DNA of 11,526 nt, taken from contig CANBUF010000026.1 of NCBI GenBank assembly GCA_947372575.1, positions 1 to 11,526 of the forward strand, read 5' to 3'. Shown piece by piece: positions 1 through 6,855 of the stretch. Under the pieces are notes generated by a model, which was not told where the DNA came from, did no database searches, and saw only the letters and a list, made by a program, of their open reading frames with translations. The stretch's first letter is position 1, and each line of letters begins with the position of its first letter. The stretch comes from Alcaligenaceae bacterium (GTDB taxonomy: Bacteria > Pseudomonadota > Gammaproteobacteria > Burkholderiales > Burkholderiaceae). Both the position numbers and the translations under genes were made by a program.

Positions 1-596
1 AACTGCGTTTTCAGCATCTCCCACCAGGCTTGTGCTGCGGCCGGGATCGCGGTCTGTGAATCGCTTTCAGTAGCGGCTTGTGTAGCAGGCTCTGGTGCGT
101 CTTGCGTGGCTGCGGGCGGCTCTGTTTGCCTGCTCTCTTGTGCCGCTGCTTGAGGAGCTGGTGGTGCCTGAGAAAACGCGGACGCAAATGACGTAGTCCC
201 TTCGGTACGGGACTGGGGCTGCAAACCGAGCATCACTTCCAAAGCAGAAGGCCCCTCGGAGCCAGAGGCATTCGCTGCACCCATCGAGGAAGCAAATGAA
301 CGCAACGTCGCAATGGTCGCTAACTGCACTTCCATGCCTTGAATCGTACTGCTCAACATCGATAAGTTTAGTTTTAACCAGTTTTCGACGGTTTTTAACT
401 CTGAAATTCGTCGTTCCAGATCCTCAGGATTCATGGGAGGACTAATTGGCAGACCCGCGGCAAAACCGCCGGCACTGGTCAAGCCTGCAAAGGCTTGACG
501 CATCATTTCCATACTTGCAAGCAACGGATTAGAGGCCTGCTCGCCTGTCTGGCCCATTCCTGGCAAAACAAACGGATTAGTAGGCGATACGCTCAT
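1..596 (-). CDS. phaM: PhaM-family polyhydroxyalkanoate granule regulatory protein (3' end cut by window edge)
   Basis: The reverse-strand frame starts at ATG 596-594 and stays open to the window edge: 198 full codons with no stop, so the C-terminus is missing. An AAAGGA ribosome site lies just upstream. The N-terminus is rich in Gly, Met and Pro (NPFVLPGMG at 8-15). Residues about 56-105 form a predicted helical segment (PEDLERRISELKTVENWL, then a Met/Leu-rich helix) that matches my recollection of the PhaM core. Residues about 125-187 are a low-complexity Ala/Pro/Gln/Glu linker, and AQAWWEMLKTQ at 188-198 resembles the conserved Trp-Trp segment near PhaM C-termini. In Ralstonia, PhaM binds PHA granules, DNA and PHA synthase and activates the synthase. 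That role is carried over here by family resemblance only. The gene is divergent from the DUF3717 gene and not part of the oxidase operons. No PHA synthase or phasin gene is visible here to corroborate it. Confidence 0.82.
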   Translation of the reverse strand, partial: MSVSPTNPFVLPGMGQTGEQASNPLLASMEMMRQAFAGLTSAGGFAAGLPISPPMNPEDLERRISELKTVENWLKLNLSMLSSTIQGMEVQLATIATLRSFASSMGAANASGSEGPSALEVMLGLQPQSRTEGTTSFASAFSQAPPAPQAAAQESRQTEPPAATQDAPEPATQAATESDSQTAIPAAAQAWWEMLKTQ

Positions 597-761
597 AATG
601 AATCCTTTCAGTGAACCGCTCGACGGGGAGATCCCGGAATCTTCCCAGATATTACCCGTATCGGGCAAATACCTGTGTATTACTGTGTATTGATATAGAC
701 GCTTTCTATCGAGTATCTAGCCTGAATACCCAATATTCTGGGACAATGAGAGATGCAAAGT
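597..761. promoter_or_regulatory. Divergent intergenic region between phaM and the DUF3717 gene, with a 10-bp tandem repeat
   Basis: These 165 bp must hold the promoters of both phaM (leftward) and the DUF3717 gene (rightward). A near-perfect tandem 10-bp repeat, CTGTGTATTA then CTGTGTATTG, spans 673-692. A TTGATA that could serve as a rightward -35 overlaps its end at 690-695, but the matching -10 around 713-719 is poor. No convincing leftward promoter could be picked by eye. The phaM ribosome site (AAAGGA) lies at about 604-609. Confidence 0.4.
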
Positions 762-974
762 ATGATCACCCTCCCCGAAATCGAGTCAGCGATTAATTTC
801 TGGCGCCAACGCAGTCCTTCCGTAGGCGAAGAATTACGCCTGTGCAAAGAAGCTTCTTCACTGGCCACTCCCTATGCGCTCATGATTATCGAGCGTCGCA
901 GCCATTACCCGCTTGCAGAACTGTCCGAAACAGCCCGTGGTGCCATCCAGACATGGCGAGAATCACAACATTGA
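762..974 (+). CDS. DUF3717 domain small protein
   Basis: This encodes a small soluble protein of about 70 residues. It matches the DUF3717 family of Burkholderiales in its opening (ITLPEIESAINFWRQRSPS), a central C-K-E-A block and the segment ATPYALMIIERR. The family's function is unknown. No signal peptide, membrane segment or Cys-pair motif is visible. Two in-frame ATGs compete, at 753 and 762. I prefer 762 because GAGAG at 748-752 is then 9 nt upstream, and because the family usually begins close to the T-x-x-E-x-A-I-N segment. The 753 start would add three residues. The gene is transcribed away from phaM and converges on sco1, with 71 bp between the two stop codons. Nothing links it to the oxidase genes beyond proximity. 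Confidence 0.8.
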   Translation: MITLPEIESAINFWRQRSPSVGEELRLCKEASSLATPYALMIIERRSHYPLAELSETARGAIQTWRESQH

Positions 975-999
975 CTTGAGCATTACCCTCGCGCGAGCA

Positions 1000-1026
1000 A
1001 GCCAGGCACATGACCATGCTCTGGCT
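1000..1026. terminator. Possible two-way hairpin between convergent DUF3717 and sco1 genes
   Basis: AGCCAG at 1000-1005 pairs with CTGGCT at 1021-1026. The stem extends inward through GCA/TGC with one bulged base, and a CATG-ACC-ATG loop lies inside. It sits in the 71-bp gap between two converging stop codons, where a shared terminator is expected. There is no T-tract on either side, so it is a weak candidate. Confidence 0.3.
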
Positions 1027-1045
1027 GCAACTCACGCCGGCAGGT

Positions 1046-1660
1046 TTAACGCAATAGTGTCCTGATGTCCTCGGCGATCACTGCAGCACCCACATTGTTC
1101 GCAAGCAGCACACGTGCCTCGCCTTTGGGGTCGATCAGATAAAAGCTTGCGCTGTGATCCATGTTGTATCCACCATTGGCAGTCGGTGCCTTGGCATAAA
1201 ACGCCTTGAAGGAAGCAGCGGCCTCTTTAATCTGTGACGGCGTCCCTGTCAAACCTAAAAATCTCGGATCAAATCCTGAAACGTAGGGGCGCAAGACCTC
1301 TGGCGTATCGCGCTCGGGATCAACAGAAATCAGCAGTACCTGAACGCGCGCAGCATCGGCACCCAGCAGGGCCATCACCTGCGCGAGCTCAGCCAGTGAA
1401 GTCGGACATACATCCGGGCACTGGGTAAAGCCGAATAAGACCAGCACCACTTTGCCTGCAAAACTCTGCAAGGTATAGGTTTTGCCATCCATGCCTGTCA
1501 AAGTCCAGCCCTGGCCAATTTTTGTACCTGAGATGTCACTGCCCTTGAAGCTCGGCGCCGAGTCACCACACGCGGTCAAGAGCGAGCTCGTGCTCAACGC
1601 CAGGCCTACAGCCAGCAGAAGACGACGCGAGGGACTGAGGGGGGGTATTTTGCGCAGCAT
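1046..1660 (-). CDS. sco1: SCO1/SenC-family copper chaperone lipoprotein for the CuA site
   Basis: The 204-residue protein has a thioredoxin fold. Residues 1-31 form a lipoprotein signal: basic start, hydrophobic core, then lipobox LTAC with Cys31 as the lipidated residue, so the protein should be anchored on the periplasmic side. The SCO copper-binding triad is complete: C81 and C85 in CPDVC, and His169 in the NMDHSAS segment. SVDPERDTP at 112-120 is also typical of the family. SCO proteins deliver Cu(I) to, or reduce, the CuA cysteines of CoxB. This is the last gene of the assembly operon. Its ATG lies 6 nt after the ctaB stop, in a TGATAA double stop, and it has little ribosome site of its own, suggesting translational coupling. 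The coding strand carries a run of seven C at codons 6-8. Confidence 0.93.
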   Translation of the reverse strand: MLRKIPPLSPSRRLLLAVGLALSTSSLLTACGDSAPSFKGSDISGTKIGQGWTLTGMDGKTYTLQSFAGKVVLVLFGFTQCPDVCPTSLAELAQVMALLGADAARVQVLLISVDPERDTPEVLRPYVSGFDPRFLGLTGTPSQIKEAAASFKAFYAKAPTANGGYNMDHSASFYLIDPKGEARVLLANNVGAAVIAEDIRTLLR

Positions 1661-1666
1661 CCGTTA

Positions 1667-2560
1667 TCAGCGCCCAACAATCAGCCAGTGATCGATCAAG
1701 AGCGCGGCAAACAGCAGTGACAGATACAAAATCGAAAACCGGAATAGTTTGCGAGACAGTTCATCGCTGTATTCCTTATATAGACGCCAGGCATACATCA
1801 CAAACAGCCCGCCCAGCACAAGTGCCGCGATCAGGTAGAGCCAGCCGTTCATTCCCAGAATGTAAGGCATCACTGTCGTTGCGACCAGTGCAATGCTATA
1901 GAGCAGAATATGCAAACGTGTAAATTGCTGGCCGTGTGTGACCGGCAGCATGGGCAATCCTGCACGCGCATAATCGTTGCTGCGGTAGAGTGCGAGCGCC
2001 CAAAAGTGCGGCGGTGTCCAGATAAAAATAATCAATACCAGCAGCCACGCCTCAGCAGGAACCGTGTCAGCAATGGCTGCCCAGCCGAGAGCTGGAGGCA
2101 TCGCACCAGATAAGCCACCGATGACGATGTTTTGGGGCGTACGTGGCTTCAGTACGATGGTGTAGATCACTGCATAACCAATAAAGGTCGCAAAAGTCAG
2201 CCACATGGTAAGCGGGTTGACCCATCGATACAGGACAAGCATTCCAAGGCCGCCAAGCAACCCCGACAAACTCAGTACCTGTGTATTTGAAATACTGCCT
2301 TGTGCGGTTGCGCGCCTGGCTGTGCGCAACATCCGGGCATCAATTTGTTGTTCAATCAGGCAATTGATTGCAAAGGCCGCAGCAGCTAGCAACCAGATGC
2401 CAATCGTCGCAGCGGCCACCCGCTGCATATCAGGCAGACCTGGCGTCGCCAGGAACATCCCGATAACAGCACAAAATACAGCGAGTTGCGTGACGCGCGG
2501 TTTGGTGAGCACCAAATACTGGCGCAACAAACCTGGAGGAGAAGCAGCAAGACTAGACAT
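1667..2560 (-). CDS. ctaB: Protoheme IX farnesyltransferase (heme o synthase)
   Basis: The 297-residue polytopic inner-membrane prenyltransferase (UbiA superfamily, CyoE/COX10) transfers a farnesyl group from farnesyl diphosphate to heme b, giving heme o, the substrate of CtaA encoded just upstream. The first prenyl-diphosphate/Mg motif is N66-x3-E70-x3-D74 within [13 protein letters not shown]. The first acidic residue is Glu rather than the classic Asp, which I recall as usual in this clade. Other family blocks are [12 protein letters not shown] (138-149), GAMPPALGW (152-160), [10 protein letters not shown] (181-190) and [11 protein letters not shown] (196-206). Seven to nine hydrophobic helices can be read. 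It follows ctaA after 20 bp and precedes sco1 by 6 nt, so all three are almost certainly one transcript. Confidence 0.96.
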   Translation of the reverse strand: MSSLAASPPGLLRQYLVLTKPRVTQLAVFCAVIGMFLATPGLPDMQRVAAATIGIWLLAAAAFAINCLIEQQIDARMLRTARRATAQGSISNTQVLSLSGLLGGLGMLVLYRWVNPLTMWLTFATFIGYAVIYTIVLKPRTPQNIVIGGLSGAMPPALGWAAIADTVPAEAWLLVLIIFIWTPPHFWALALYRSNDYARAGLPMLPVTHGQQFTRLHILLYSIALVATTVMPYILGMNGWLYLIAALVLGGLFVMYAWRLYKEYSDELSRKLFRFSILYLSLLFAALLIDHWLIVGR

Positions 2561-2580
2561 GGTTTTCTATTTTAGGCAAT

Positions 2581-3615
2581 CTATTGTGATTGTACTGATA
2601 AGCCGTGGTGCCGCGTATGACCTGCACCACCGAGCCTGACAAGTAAGGTGACCGTGGTCAGTACCAGACCTGCAGCACCGCCATTATGAAGCACTGCAAT
2701 TAACAGCGGCCACTGAAAGAAAATCGTAGTCAGTCCTGTCAGTAATTGTGCAGCGAGTAATAGCAACACCAAACTCGCCGGACCACGCAAACCCTGGACA
2801 GAGCGCAGTTTAGAGCCCAGCACGCCCAAATAAATGAAAACTACGAAAGCAAAATTACGATGTACCCAGTGAATTGCCGTCAACGCAGGCTGCGAAATCA
2901 TCTCGCCGCCAGGCATTTCACCTAAGCCCCGGATCAGGGAGTATCCATTACCTGGATCCATCTCAGGCCACCAGCTACCATGACATGTCGGAAAATCCAT
3001 ACACGCAAGCGCAGCATAGTTCGTACTGACCCAGCCTCCCAGCGCAATTTGGATCAACAACAATGCAAGCCCACCTCCTGCCCAGGGCAGGTAACGGATT
3101 GCCACTGCCGGCACAACCAGATGCTGGCGCTCACGTGCCGCCAGCCAGGTCATCAGTGCAAGTAACAACATCCCGCCCAGTAAATGGCCAGTCACCACGG
3201 CAGGCATCAACTGATGCGTCACGGTCCAGGCCCCAAAAGCTCCCTGTATACAGACCGCGATGAGTGCGACGCAAGCCAGGACAGGTGACTGTCCGATTAG
3301 TTTGCGATGCCGCCAGGACATCCAGCAAATACAAATAATCAGTAATCCAAGCAGCGAGCCCACGTACCGGTGCACCATCTCGATCCAGGCTTTGTGCAGG
3401 GTGACTGGACCTTCAGGCATCACCTGCACTGCAGCATGAATGGACTGCATCGCACCAATCGGTGATGCATTGCCATAGCAGCCCGGCCAGTCAGGACAAC
3501 CCAGTCCTGAATCCGTCAGTCTGACAAATGCGCCAAACATAATCAGGTCAAGTGTCAGGAACCAGGTTAAAAATAAAATTCTTCGGTATCGTGCAAGAAT
3601 CCTGTCGTTCATCAT
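2581..3615 (-). CDS. ctaA: Heme a synthase (CtaA/COX15)
   Basis: The 344-residue, roughly eight-helix inner-membrane monooxygenase converts heme o to heme a by oxidising the C8 methyl group. It shows the duplicated four-helix layout of the family. Heme-ligand histidines are visible in pairs: H74 and H82 (HKAWIEMVHRYVG) and H144 (VTGHLLGG) in the first half, then H249/H252 (AIHWVHRNFA) and H310 (VLHNGGAAG) in the second. Two periplasmic cysteine pairs are present, C40/C46 (CPDWPGC) and C205/C211 (CMDFPTC), as in many proteobacterial CtaA proteins. The start is ATGATG at 3615/3612, only 2 nt after the stop of the SCO-like gene, so translation is probably coupled. The C-terminus ends in a short hydrophilic tail with a His-Thr-Arg-His-His cluster. 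Confidence 0.95.
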   Translation of the reverse strand: MMNDRILARYRRILFLTWFLTLDLIMFGAFVRLTDSGLGCPDWPGCYGNASPIGAMQSIHAAVQVMPEGPVTLHKAWIEMVHRYVGSLLGLLIICICWMSWRHRKLIGQSPVLACVALIAVCIQGAFGAWTVTHQLMPAVVTGHLLGGMLLLALMTWLAARERQHLVVPAVAIRYLPWAGGGLALLLIQIALGGWVSTNYAALACMDFPTCHGSWWPEMDPGNGYSLIRGLGEMPGGEMISQPALTAIHWVHRNFAFVVFIYLGVLGSKLRSVQGLRGPASLVLLLLAAQLLTGLTTIFFQWPLLIAVLHNGGAAGLVLTTVTLLVRLGGAGHTRHHGLSVQSQ

Positions 3616-3617
3616 GC

Positions 3618-4253
3618 TCAGCCGATTCTGGAGTTATAGACAAGCTTGCTGATATCCTTGCGGACACTTTCGGGATCGGAATCAGGTGGATACTGCATAA
3701 TTAAATTGCCCAGTGGATCAATTATCCACATTGGAACCGCCAGTGCGTCTTTCACATCGCCAGCTTGCACATTTGTCGTTGTCAGAAACTGACTCAACTG
3801 CTCGGGGCTGACCCGCACCATCGTCGTCCCTTTATACGCTTCCAGCACTTTTTCTGGGACGGGTGCGTCATCAGTAATAAACCAGACGCGTGCAAGACGC
3901 TCGACATTCTTACCCTGACTGGCATGTGAGTTACGCAGTATAAATAGCTTGCGTGCGCAGGATTCTGGGCACGCAGCCTGATCCGCCGCTACCAGCAACC
4001 ATTTGCCCTTAAGCGAGTTCAAATCAAAGGGCTTGCCATCCAGAGTCTTCAGTTTAAGGGCTTCTGCGCTTGGAATCGGACGCTGAGGCTCGACGAGGGA
4101 GCCATAATTCACACTCCCCTCAGGACGCCACTGTGGATTGAAATACACGAGGACTGCGGCAATGACGGGAGCCAGGCTCATCAGGAATATGAGGACAAGT
4201 GGCGTTCTTGACCGAGGCTTCGAAACTGTTGGTACGACTGCAGGTTGATTCAC
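3618..4253 (-). CDS. SCO-like thioredoxin-fold membrane protein of the cytochrome oxidase cluster (CxxxC, no copper-ligand His)
   Basis: The 211-residue protein has a single N-terminal membrane anchor (about residues 18-38) and a periplasmic domain resembling SCO/thioredoxin: LKTLDGKPFDLNSLKGKWLLV (68-88, like the sco1 segment TGMDGKTYTLQSFAGKVVLV), C95-PES-C99 at the SCO CxxxC position, and WIIDPLGNLIM near the end, matching sco1 YLIDPKGEARV. The histidine that precedes this last block in Sco1 is missing: the local sequence is DALAVPMWIIDP. This argues for a thiol redox helper rather than a copper carrier. Similar proteins, usually annotated as hypothetical transmembrane proteins, occur between SURF1 and ctaA in Burkholderiales. 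The start is GTG 4253-4251 with GGAAG 5 nt upstream. A weak extended -10 (TGC-GATAAC, reverse strand, GATAAC at 4299-4294) in the 93-bp gap after SURF1 could be an internal promoter. Confidence 0.85.
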   Translation of the reverse strand: MNQPAVVPTVSKPRSRTPLVLIFLMSLAPVIAAVLVYFNPQWRPEGSVNYGSLVEPQRPIPSAEALKLKTLDGKPFDLNSLKGKWLLVAADQAACPESCARKLFILRNSHASQGKNVERLARVWFITDDAPVPEKVLEAYKGTTMVRVSPEQLSQFLTTTNVQAGDVKDALAVPMWIIDPLGNLIMQYPPDSDPESVRKDISKLVYNSRIG

Positions 4254-4346
4254 GTTGCTTCCATCTTATTCAAAAATTTGGTGTATTTCTTTCGTTATCG
4301 CATCACGTGCGAGCGGCACACGCTTGAGAGCATCTGCATAATCGGC

Positions 4347-5159
4347 TCAGACGCTGTTAGACGTCGACGGCGCTCGGCGCCGGCCTCGCCAAAGCCGCCA
4401 TAACAAGCCCAGCCAAATCGCAACCGCAATGCCTGCAAATCCAAACCACTGCATGGCATAGCCGATATTTTTATCTGCATCGAGCGAAGGTTCTGGCCAA
4501 ATACGCTTGAGCCCATCATTGACCTCATTATTTTGCATGAGTACGACAGGGAGTAACTGTAATCCTGTTTGTGCACCGAGGGCTGAAAGGTCTACATTTT
4601 GTAGGCGTATCAGTTTATCTAGCTGTTCGCTTTGTCCTGTCGCCTCATTTTTTTCTGGCCAGCCTTCTGGAAATCCTTTTTCTGCGTGGTTGCTCCCAGT
4701 CCAGACCTCGAATAATCTGGGTACATGCTGCGATAGCTCACCACGGATCAGCTGCGCGGTCTGTGGCGTTTGTATTTTTGGTGAGAGTTCCTGGCCAATC
4801 GGTCTCGCGAACCAGCCTCTTAACACTAGCACGGCCTTTCCATCCGCAAGCATCAAGGGTGTCGCTAGCCATAAACCGGGTCGACCATCCAGGTTGCGGT
4901 TGTCAAGCAAGAAGCTGAATTCTGGCCGCCAGACACCCTCAGCCTGGGCTGGGCGCCACGCCTGCAACTGTTCGGCTGGAGTCTGCCCACTTAAAAGCAC
5001 TGGATCTCCCGCACGGCCTTTTTCGATTGCTGCAGAGATTGCCTGACGTTCGGCAGCGCGAGATAGTTGCCAACGGCCAAGAAATACGAAACCAATCGCC
5101 GCTGTTGCTAACAACACCAAAGCAACGATATTTAGCTTACTTACTCGGTTTGCTGCCAT
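4347..5159 (-). CDS. SURF1-family cytochrome oxidase assembly protein
   Basis: The 270-residue protein has one transmembrane helix at each end (about 9-27 and 238-256) and a periplasmic domain between, the standard SURF1 topology. Family blocks: FLGRWQLSRAAER (26-38), LLDNR (84-88), LVLRGWFAR (111-119), and near the C-terminus QNN at 209-211, DGLKRIWPEP (215-224) and the D-x-D-KN-x-GYAMQWF stretch (227-239). SURF1 (Shy1) binds heme a and helps its insertion into subunit I. This is the first gene of the assembly operon. The start is ATG 5159-5157. The only Shine-Dalgarno-like bases (GGA) lie about 12 nt upstream, so initiation looks weak. A stretch at about residues 152-180 (SNHAEKGFPEGWPEK and following) looks like a clade-specific insertion. 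Confidence 0.93.
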   Translation of the reverse strand: MAANRVSKLNIVALVLLATAAIGFVFLGRWQLSRAAERQAISAAIEKGRAGDPVLLSGQTPAEQLQAWRPAQAEGVWRPEFSFLLDNRNLDGRPGLWLATPLMLADGKAVLVLRGWFARPIGQELSPKIQTPQTAQLIRGELSQHVPRLFEVWTGSNHAEKGFPEGWPEKNEATGQSEQLDKLIRLQNVDLSALGAQTGLQLLPVVLMQNNEVNDGLKRIWPEPSLDADKNIGYAMQWFGFAGIAVAIWLGLLWRLWRGRRRAPSTSNSV

Positions 5160-5206
5160 GTCTGCGATAATTCCATTTTTAGGCGGGAGGCCTTATGCGT
5201 ATTGTA
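5160..5206. promoter_or_regulatory. Overlapping divergent promoters for SURF1 operon and DUF2909 gene
   Basis: The two start codons are only 35 bp apart. Rightward, TGC-GATAAT at 5163-5171 is a good extended -10 that would give a leader of about 17 nt for the DUF2909 gene. Leftward, TACAAT (reverse strand of 5201-5206) is a usable -10 that lies inside DUF2909 codons 3-4 and would give a leader of about 35 nt for SURF1. Neither has a clear -35 hexamer. The assignments are by eye only. Confidence 0.35.
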
Positions 5207-5395
5207 GTTGGACTGGCTTTCATCATCATCCTGGGTAGCCTTGCTTCAGCATTGTTTTATCTGATGCGTGACAAAGGCACCTCAAATAAAACTGTGAATG
5301 CACTGACTGTGCGGATTGGCCTGTCTGTTGCGCTTTTCTTATTTTTATTATTCGCGAACTGGATGGGTTGGATACAAAGCACGGGTATCCATTAA
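5195..5395 (+). CDS. DUF2909 twin transmembrane protein
   Basis: The 66-residue protein consists of two hydrophobic helices (about 3-23 and 40-60) joined by a short basic loop (RDKGTSNKTVNALTVR), so it is a hairpin inner-membrane protein. It matches the DUF2909 (twin transmembrane) family, regularly found inside oxidase clusters of Burkholderiales on the strand opposite the other genes, as here. The function is unknown; a role in oxidase assembly or stability is inferred from synteny only. The start is well supported by GGGAGG 5 nt before the ATG. It has its own probable promoter, overlapping that of SURF1, and converges on coxC with a strong shared terminator between them. Confidence 0.85.
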   Translation: MRIVVGLAFIIILGSLASALFYLMRDKGTSNKTVNALTVRIGLSVALFLFLLFANWMGWIQSTGIH

Positions 5396-5529
5396 ATGTA
5401 CTGATTCGCATGGCTACGGAGCCAGTATTACCGTTGAAGTTCACGTCTTTCGGGTCAACTCACTAACGGCTTGCCAAACCCTTTACAGTCCGAGCAATGT
5501 TGTGCCGCCCTATTCTGGACACGCCATTA
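5396..5529. other. Short intergenic stretch downstream of the DUF2909 gene, no gene seen
   Basis: These 134 bp lie between the DUF2909 stop codon and the shared terminator. I see no plausible coding region or RNA gene. One small hairpin (TGGCT-ACGG-AGCCA at 5411-5424) lacks a T-tract. This is simply the 3' untranslated part of the DUF2909 transcript. Confidence 0.5.
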
Positions 5530-5556
5530 AAAAAGGCCGGCAAGGCCGGCCTTTTT
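5530..5556. terminator. Bidirectional intrinsic terminator between DUF2909 gene and coxC
   Basis: A perfect 12-bp inverted repeat, AAAAAGGCCGGC (5530-5541) and GCCGGCCTTTTT (5545-5556), surrounds a 3-nt AAG loop. The GC core is flanked by A-tract and T-tract, so it forms a rho-independent terminator read from either strand. It ends the rightward DUF2909 transcript and the leftward coxB-coxA-coxC transcript, which separates the structural operon from the SURF1 assembly operon. Confidence 0.93.
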
Positions 5557-5580
5557 ACGATCTGATCCTTGATGTACTTG

Positions 5581-6456
5581 TTAGAACCAGTACACGAACA
5601 AATACAAACCGAGCCATACTACGTCGACAAAGTGCCAATACCAGGCGGCACCTTCAAAACCAAAATGATTGTCGGCTGTGAAATGCCCTTTCAACAAACG
5701 AATGAGTACAACTGTCAACATGGTGGCACCCATAATGACGTGGAAACCGTGAAAGCCAGTCAACATGAAAAACAGTGAGCCATAGGCGCCTGAACTGAAC
5801 TTAAGGTTTAACTCATGGTAAGCGTGGTAGTACTCAGTCGCCTGACAGGCAACGAAGATAAAACCAAGAACAATCGTTGCAAACAACCAGAACTTTGCTG
5901 AACCACGATGATTGTCGCGCAAGGCATGATGCGAAATCGTGAGCGTGACACCTGATGTCAGCAGTAACGCCGTATTGATCGTTGGGAGCCAGAAAGGCCC
6001 CATCGTCTGGAATACCTCGACGACACCTGCAGGTCCCGTATTCGGCCAGACCGCCACGAACGTTGGCCAGAGCAGCAATTTGTGATCAAGATCGCCTAAC
6101 CAGGGTGTTGTGATGGTCCGCGTGTACCAGAGCGCACCAAAGAATGCAGCGAAAAACATGACTTCGGAGAAAATGAACCAGCTCATGCTCCAGCGATAGG
6201 AGACATCCACGCGCTTGCTGTTCAAACCTGTTTCTTCTTCGTGGATGGCATCACCAAACCAGAAGTACAGCACGGCAATCAAACCAAGCAAACCGGCAAA
6301 CACGGCCCATTTGCCAAGATCAATGCCATTGACCCATGCTGAAGCACCCAACATGATGGTCAGCAGCGCAATACTTGCGCGTACCGGATGTGCCGAATCG
6401 TTGGGCACGTAGTAATAGGGTGCTTCTTTGCCCTGGATCGAGTGGGATGCACTCAT
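5581..6456 (-). CDS. coxC: Cytochrome c oxidase subunit III
   Basis: The 291-residue protein has seven membrane helices and is the third core subunit of the aa3-type oxidase, supporting proton uptake stability around CoxA. Family features: HEEETGLNSKRVDVSYRWSM (72-91), conserved Glu98 in FSEVMFF, SHHALRDNHRG (175-185), ATEYYHAYHE (206-215), GFHGFHV (234-240) and WYWHFVDVVWL (272-282). The start is ATG 6456-6454, where GGAG lies 6 nt upstream. A longer reading from TTG at 6468 is possible but would place the ribosome site inside the coding region. It is the last gene of the structural operon, 36 bp after DUF2970, and is followed by the strong terminator. The 5' gap is AT-rich. Confidence 0.96.
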   Translation of the reverse strand: MSASHSIQGKEAPYYYVPNDSAHPVRASIALLTIMLGASAWVNGIDLGKWAVFAGLLGLIAVLYFWFGDAIHEEETGLNSKRVDVSYRWSMSWFIFSEVMFFAAFFGALWYTRTITTPWLGDLDHKLLLWPTFVAVWPNTGPAGVVEVFQTMGPFWLPTINTALLLTSGVTLTISHHALRDNHRGSAKFWLFATIVLGFIFVACQATEYYHAYHELNLKFSSGAYGSLFFMLTGFHGFHVIMGATMLTVVLIRLLKGHFTADNHFGFEGAAWYWHFVDVVWLGLYLFVYWF

Positions 6457-6492
6457 GTCATTCTCCAAACTACAAATAGTTAATTACTTATC

Positions 6493-6717
6493 TTAAATTA
6501 AACTTGATATTGCAAGTCGTGCAACAAAAACAAGTCCTGTCACAAAAATCACACCACACACCACACCTGCCACGACTAAGTGCACTGGGTTCAGTTTGGA
6601 AATATCTTCCTGGTAACCCGAACCCTTGCGTACACCAAACATTGCACACGCAATGGCTTTCATGGTCTGAAAAAAATTCAGTTTGCGCTGCGACAACTCT
6701 TTTAAGTCCTGGCTCAT
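6493..6717 (-). CDS. DUF2970 small membrane protein of the oxidase operon
   Basis: The 74-residue protein has a basic, amphipathic N-terminal half (KELSQRKLNFFQTMKAIACAMFGVRKG), the conserved block GYQEDISKLNPVHLVVAG and one C-terminal membrane helix (about 48-70). This matches the DUF2970 family, almost always encoded just before coxC in betaproteobacteria. Its function is unknown; a link to oxidase assembly is inferred from synteny. The start is ATG 6717-6715. A longer TTG reading from 6738 is less likely, and the ribosome site is weak, suggesting coupling to the preceding small gene, whose stop is 21 bp upstream. In this clade cox11 commonly precedes this gene; here it does not. Confidence 0.82.
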   Translation of the reverse strand: MSQDLKELSQRKLNFFQTMKAIACAMFGVRKGSGYQEDISKLNPVHLVVAGVVCGVIFVTGLVFVARLAISSLI

Positions 6718-6738
6718 GATGTGTGTTGACTCACGCAA

Positions 6739-6855
6739 TCAGGAGAAATACGTAACATAGACCTGCTTTCCAATCGTCCAGGCAAACATCACAAGAACAA
6801 TCGCCAGAAATATCAACCCTAAACGCTTGTTTTTACTGCGTTGCTCTGGCGTCAT
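6739..6855 (-). CDS. Cytochrome oxidase small assembly protein (single-helix micro-protein)
   Basis: A short reverse-strand reading frame of 38 codons follows coxA. It reads MTPEQRSKNKRLGLIFLA at its start, then VLVMFAWTIGKQVYVTYFS to the TGA at 6741-6739. The basic, polar N-terminus, one membrane helix (about 13-31) and the MTPEQR opening match what I recall of the oxidase small assembly protein encoded right after coxA in Burkholderiales. Three in-frame ATGs are possible, at 6864, 6861 and 6855. I choose 6855 because AGG then sits 9 nt upstream and the family begins with MTPEQ; the longest choice would give 41 residues. The gap to the coxA stop is 10 nt. The function is unproven. Confidence 0.78.
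   Translation of the reverse strand: MTPEQRSKNKRLGLIFLAIVLVMFAWTIGKQVYVTYFS

Noticed and set aside
989..998. CTCGCGCGAG palindrome after the DUF3717 gene
   Set aside because: It is too short and has no T-tract or partner; the larger inverted repeat at 1000-1026 is the better terminator candidate, and even that is weak.
4295..5046. Long open frames on both strands over SURF1 (4295-4576 reverse; 4507-5046 and 4571-4918 forward)
   Set aside because: They are shadows of SURF1, whose family motifs are clear in its own frame; they show no recognisable domain or ribosome site.
5411..5424. TGGCT-ACGG-AGCCA hairpin as terminator of the DUF2909 gene
   Set aside because: The stem has five base pairs and no T-tract, and a far stronger terminator lies 106 bp downstream.
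6457..6468. Longer TTG start for coxC adding four residues
   Set aside because: It would place the GGAG ribosome site inside the coding region; ATG at 6456 has that site at ideal distance.
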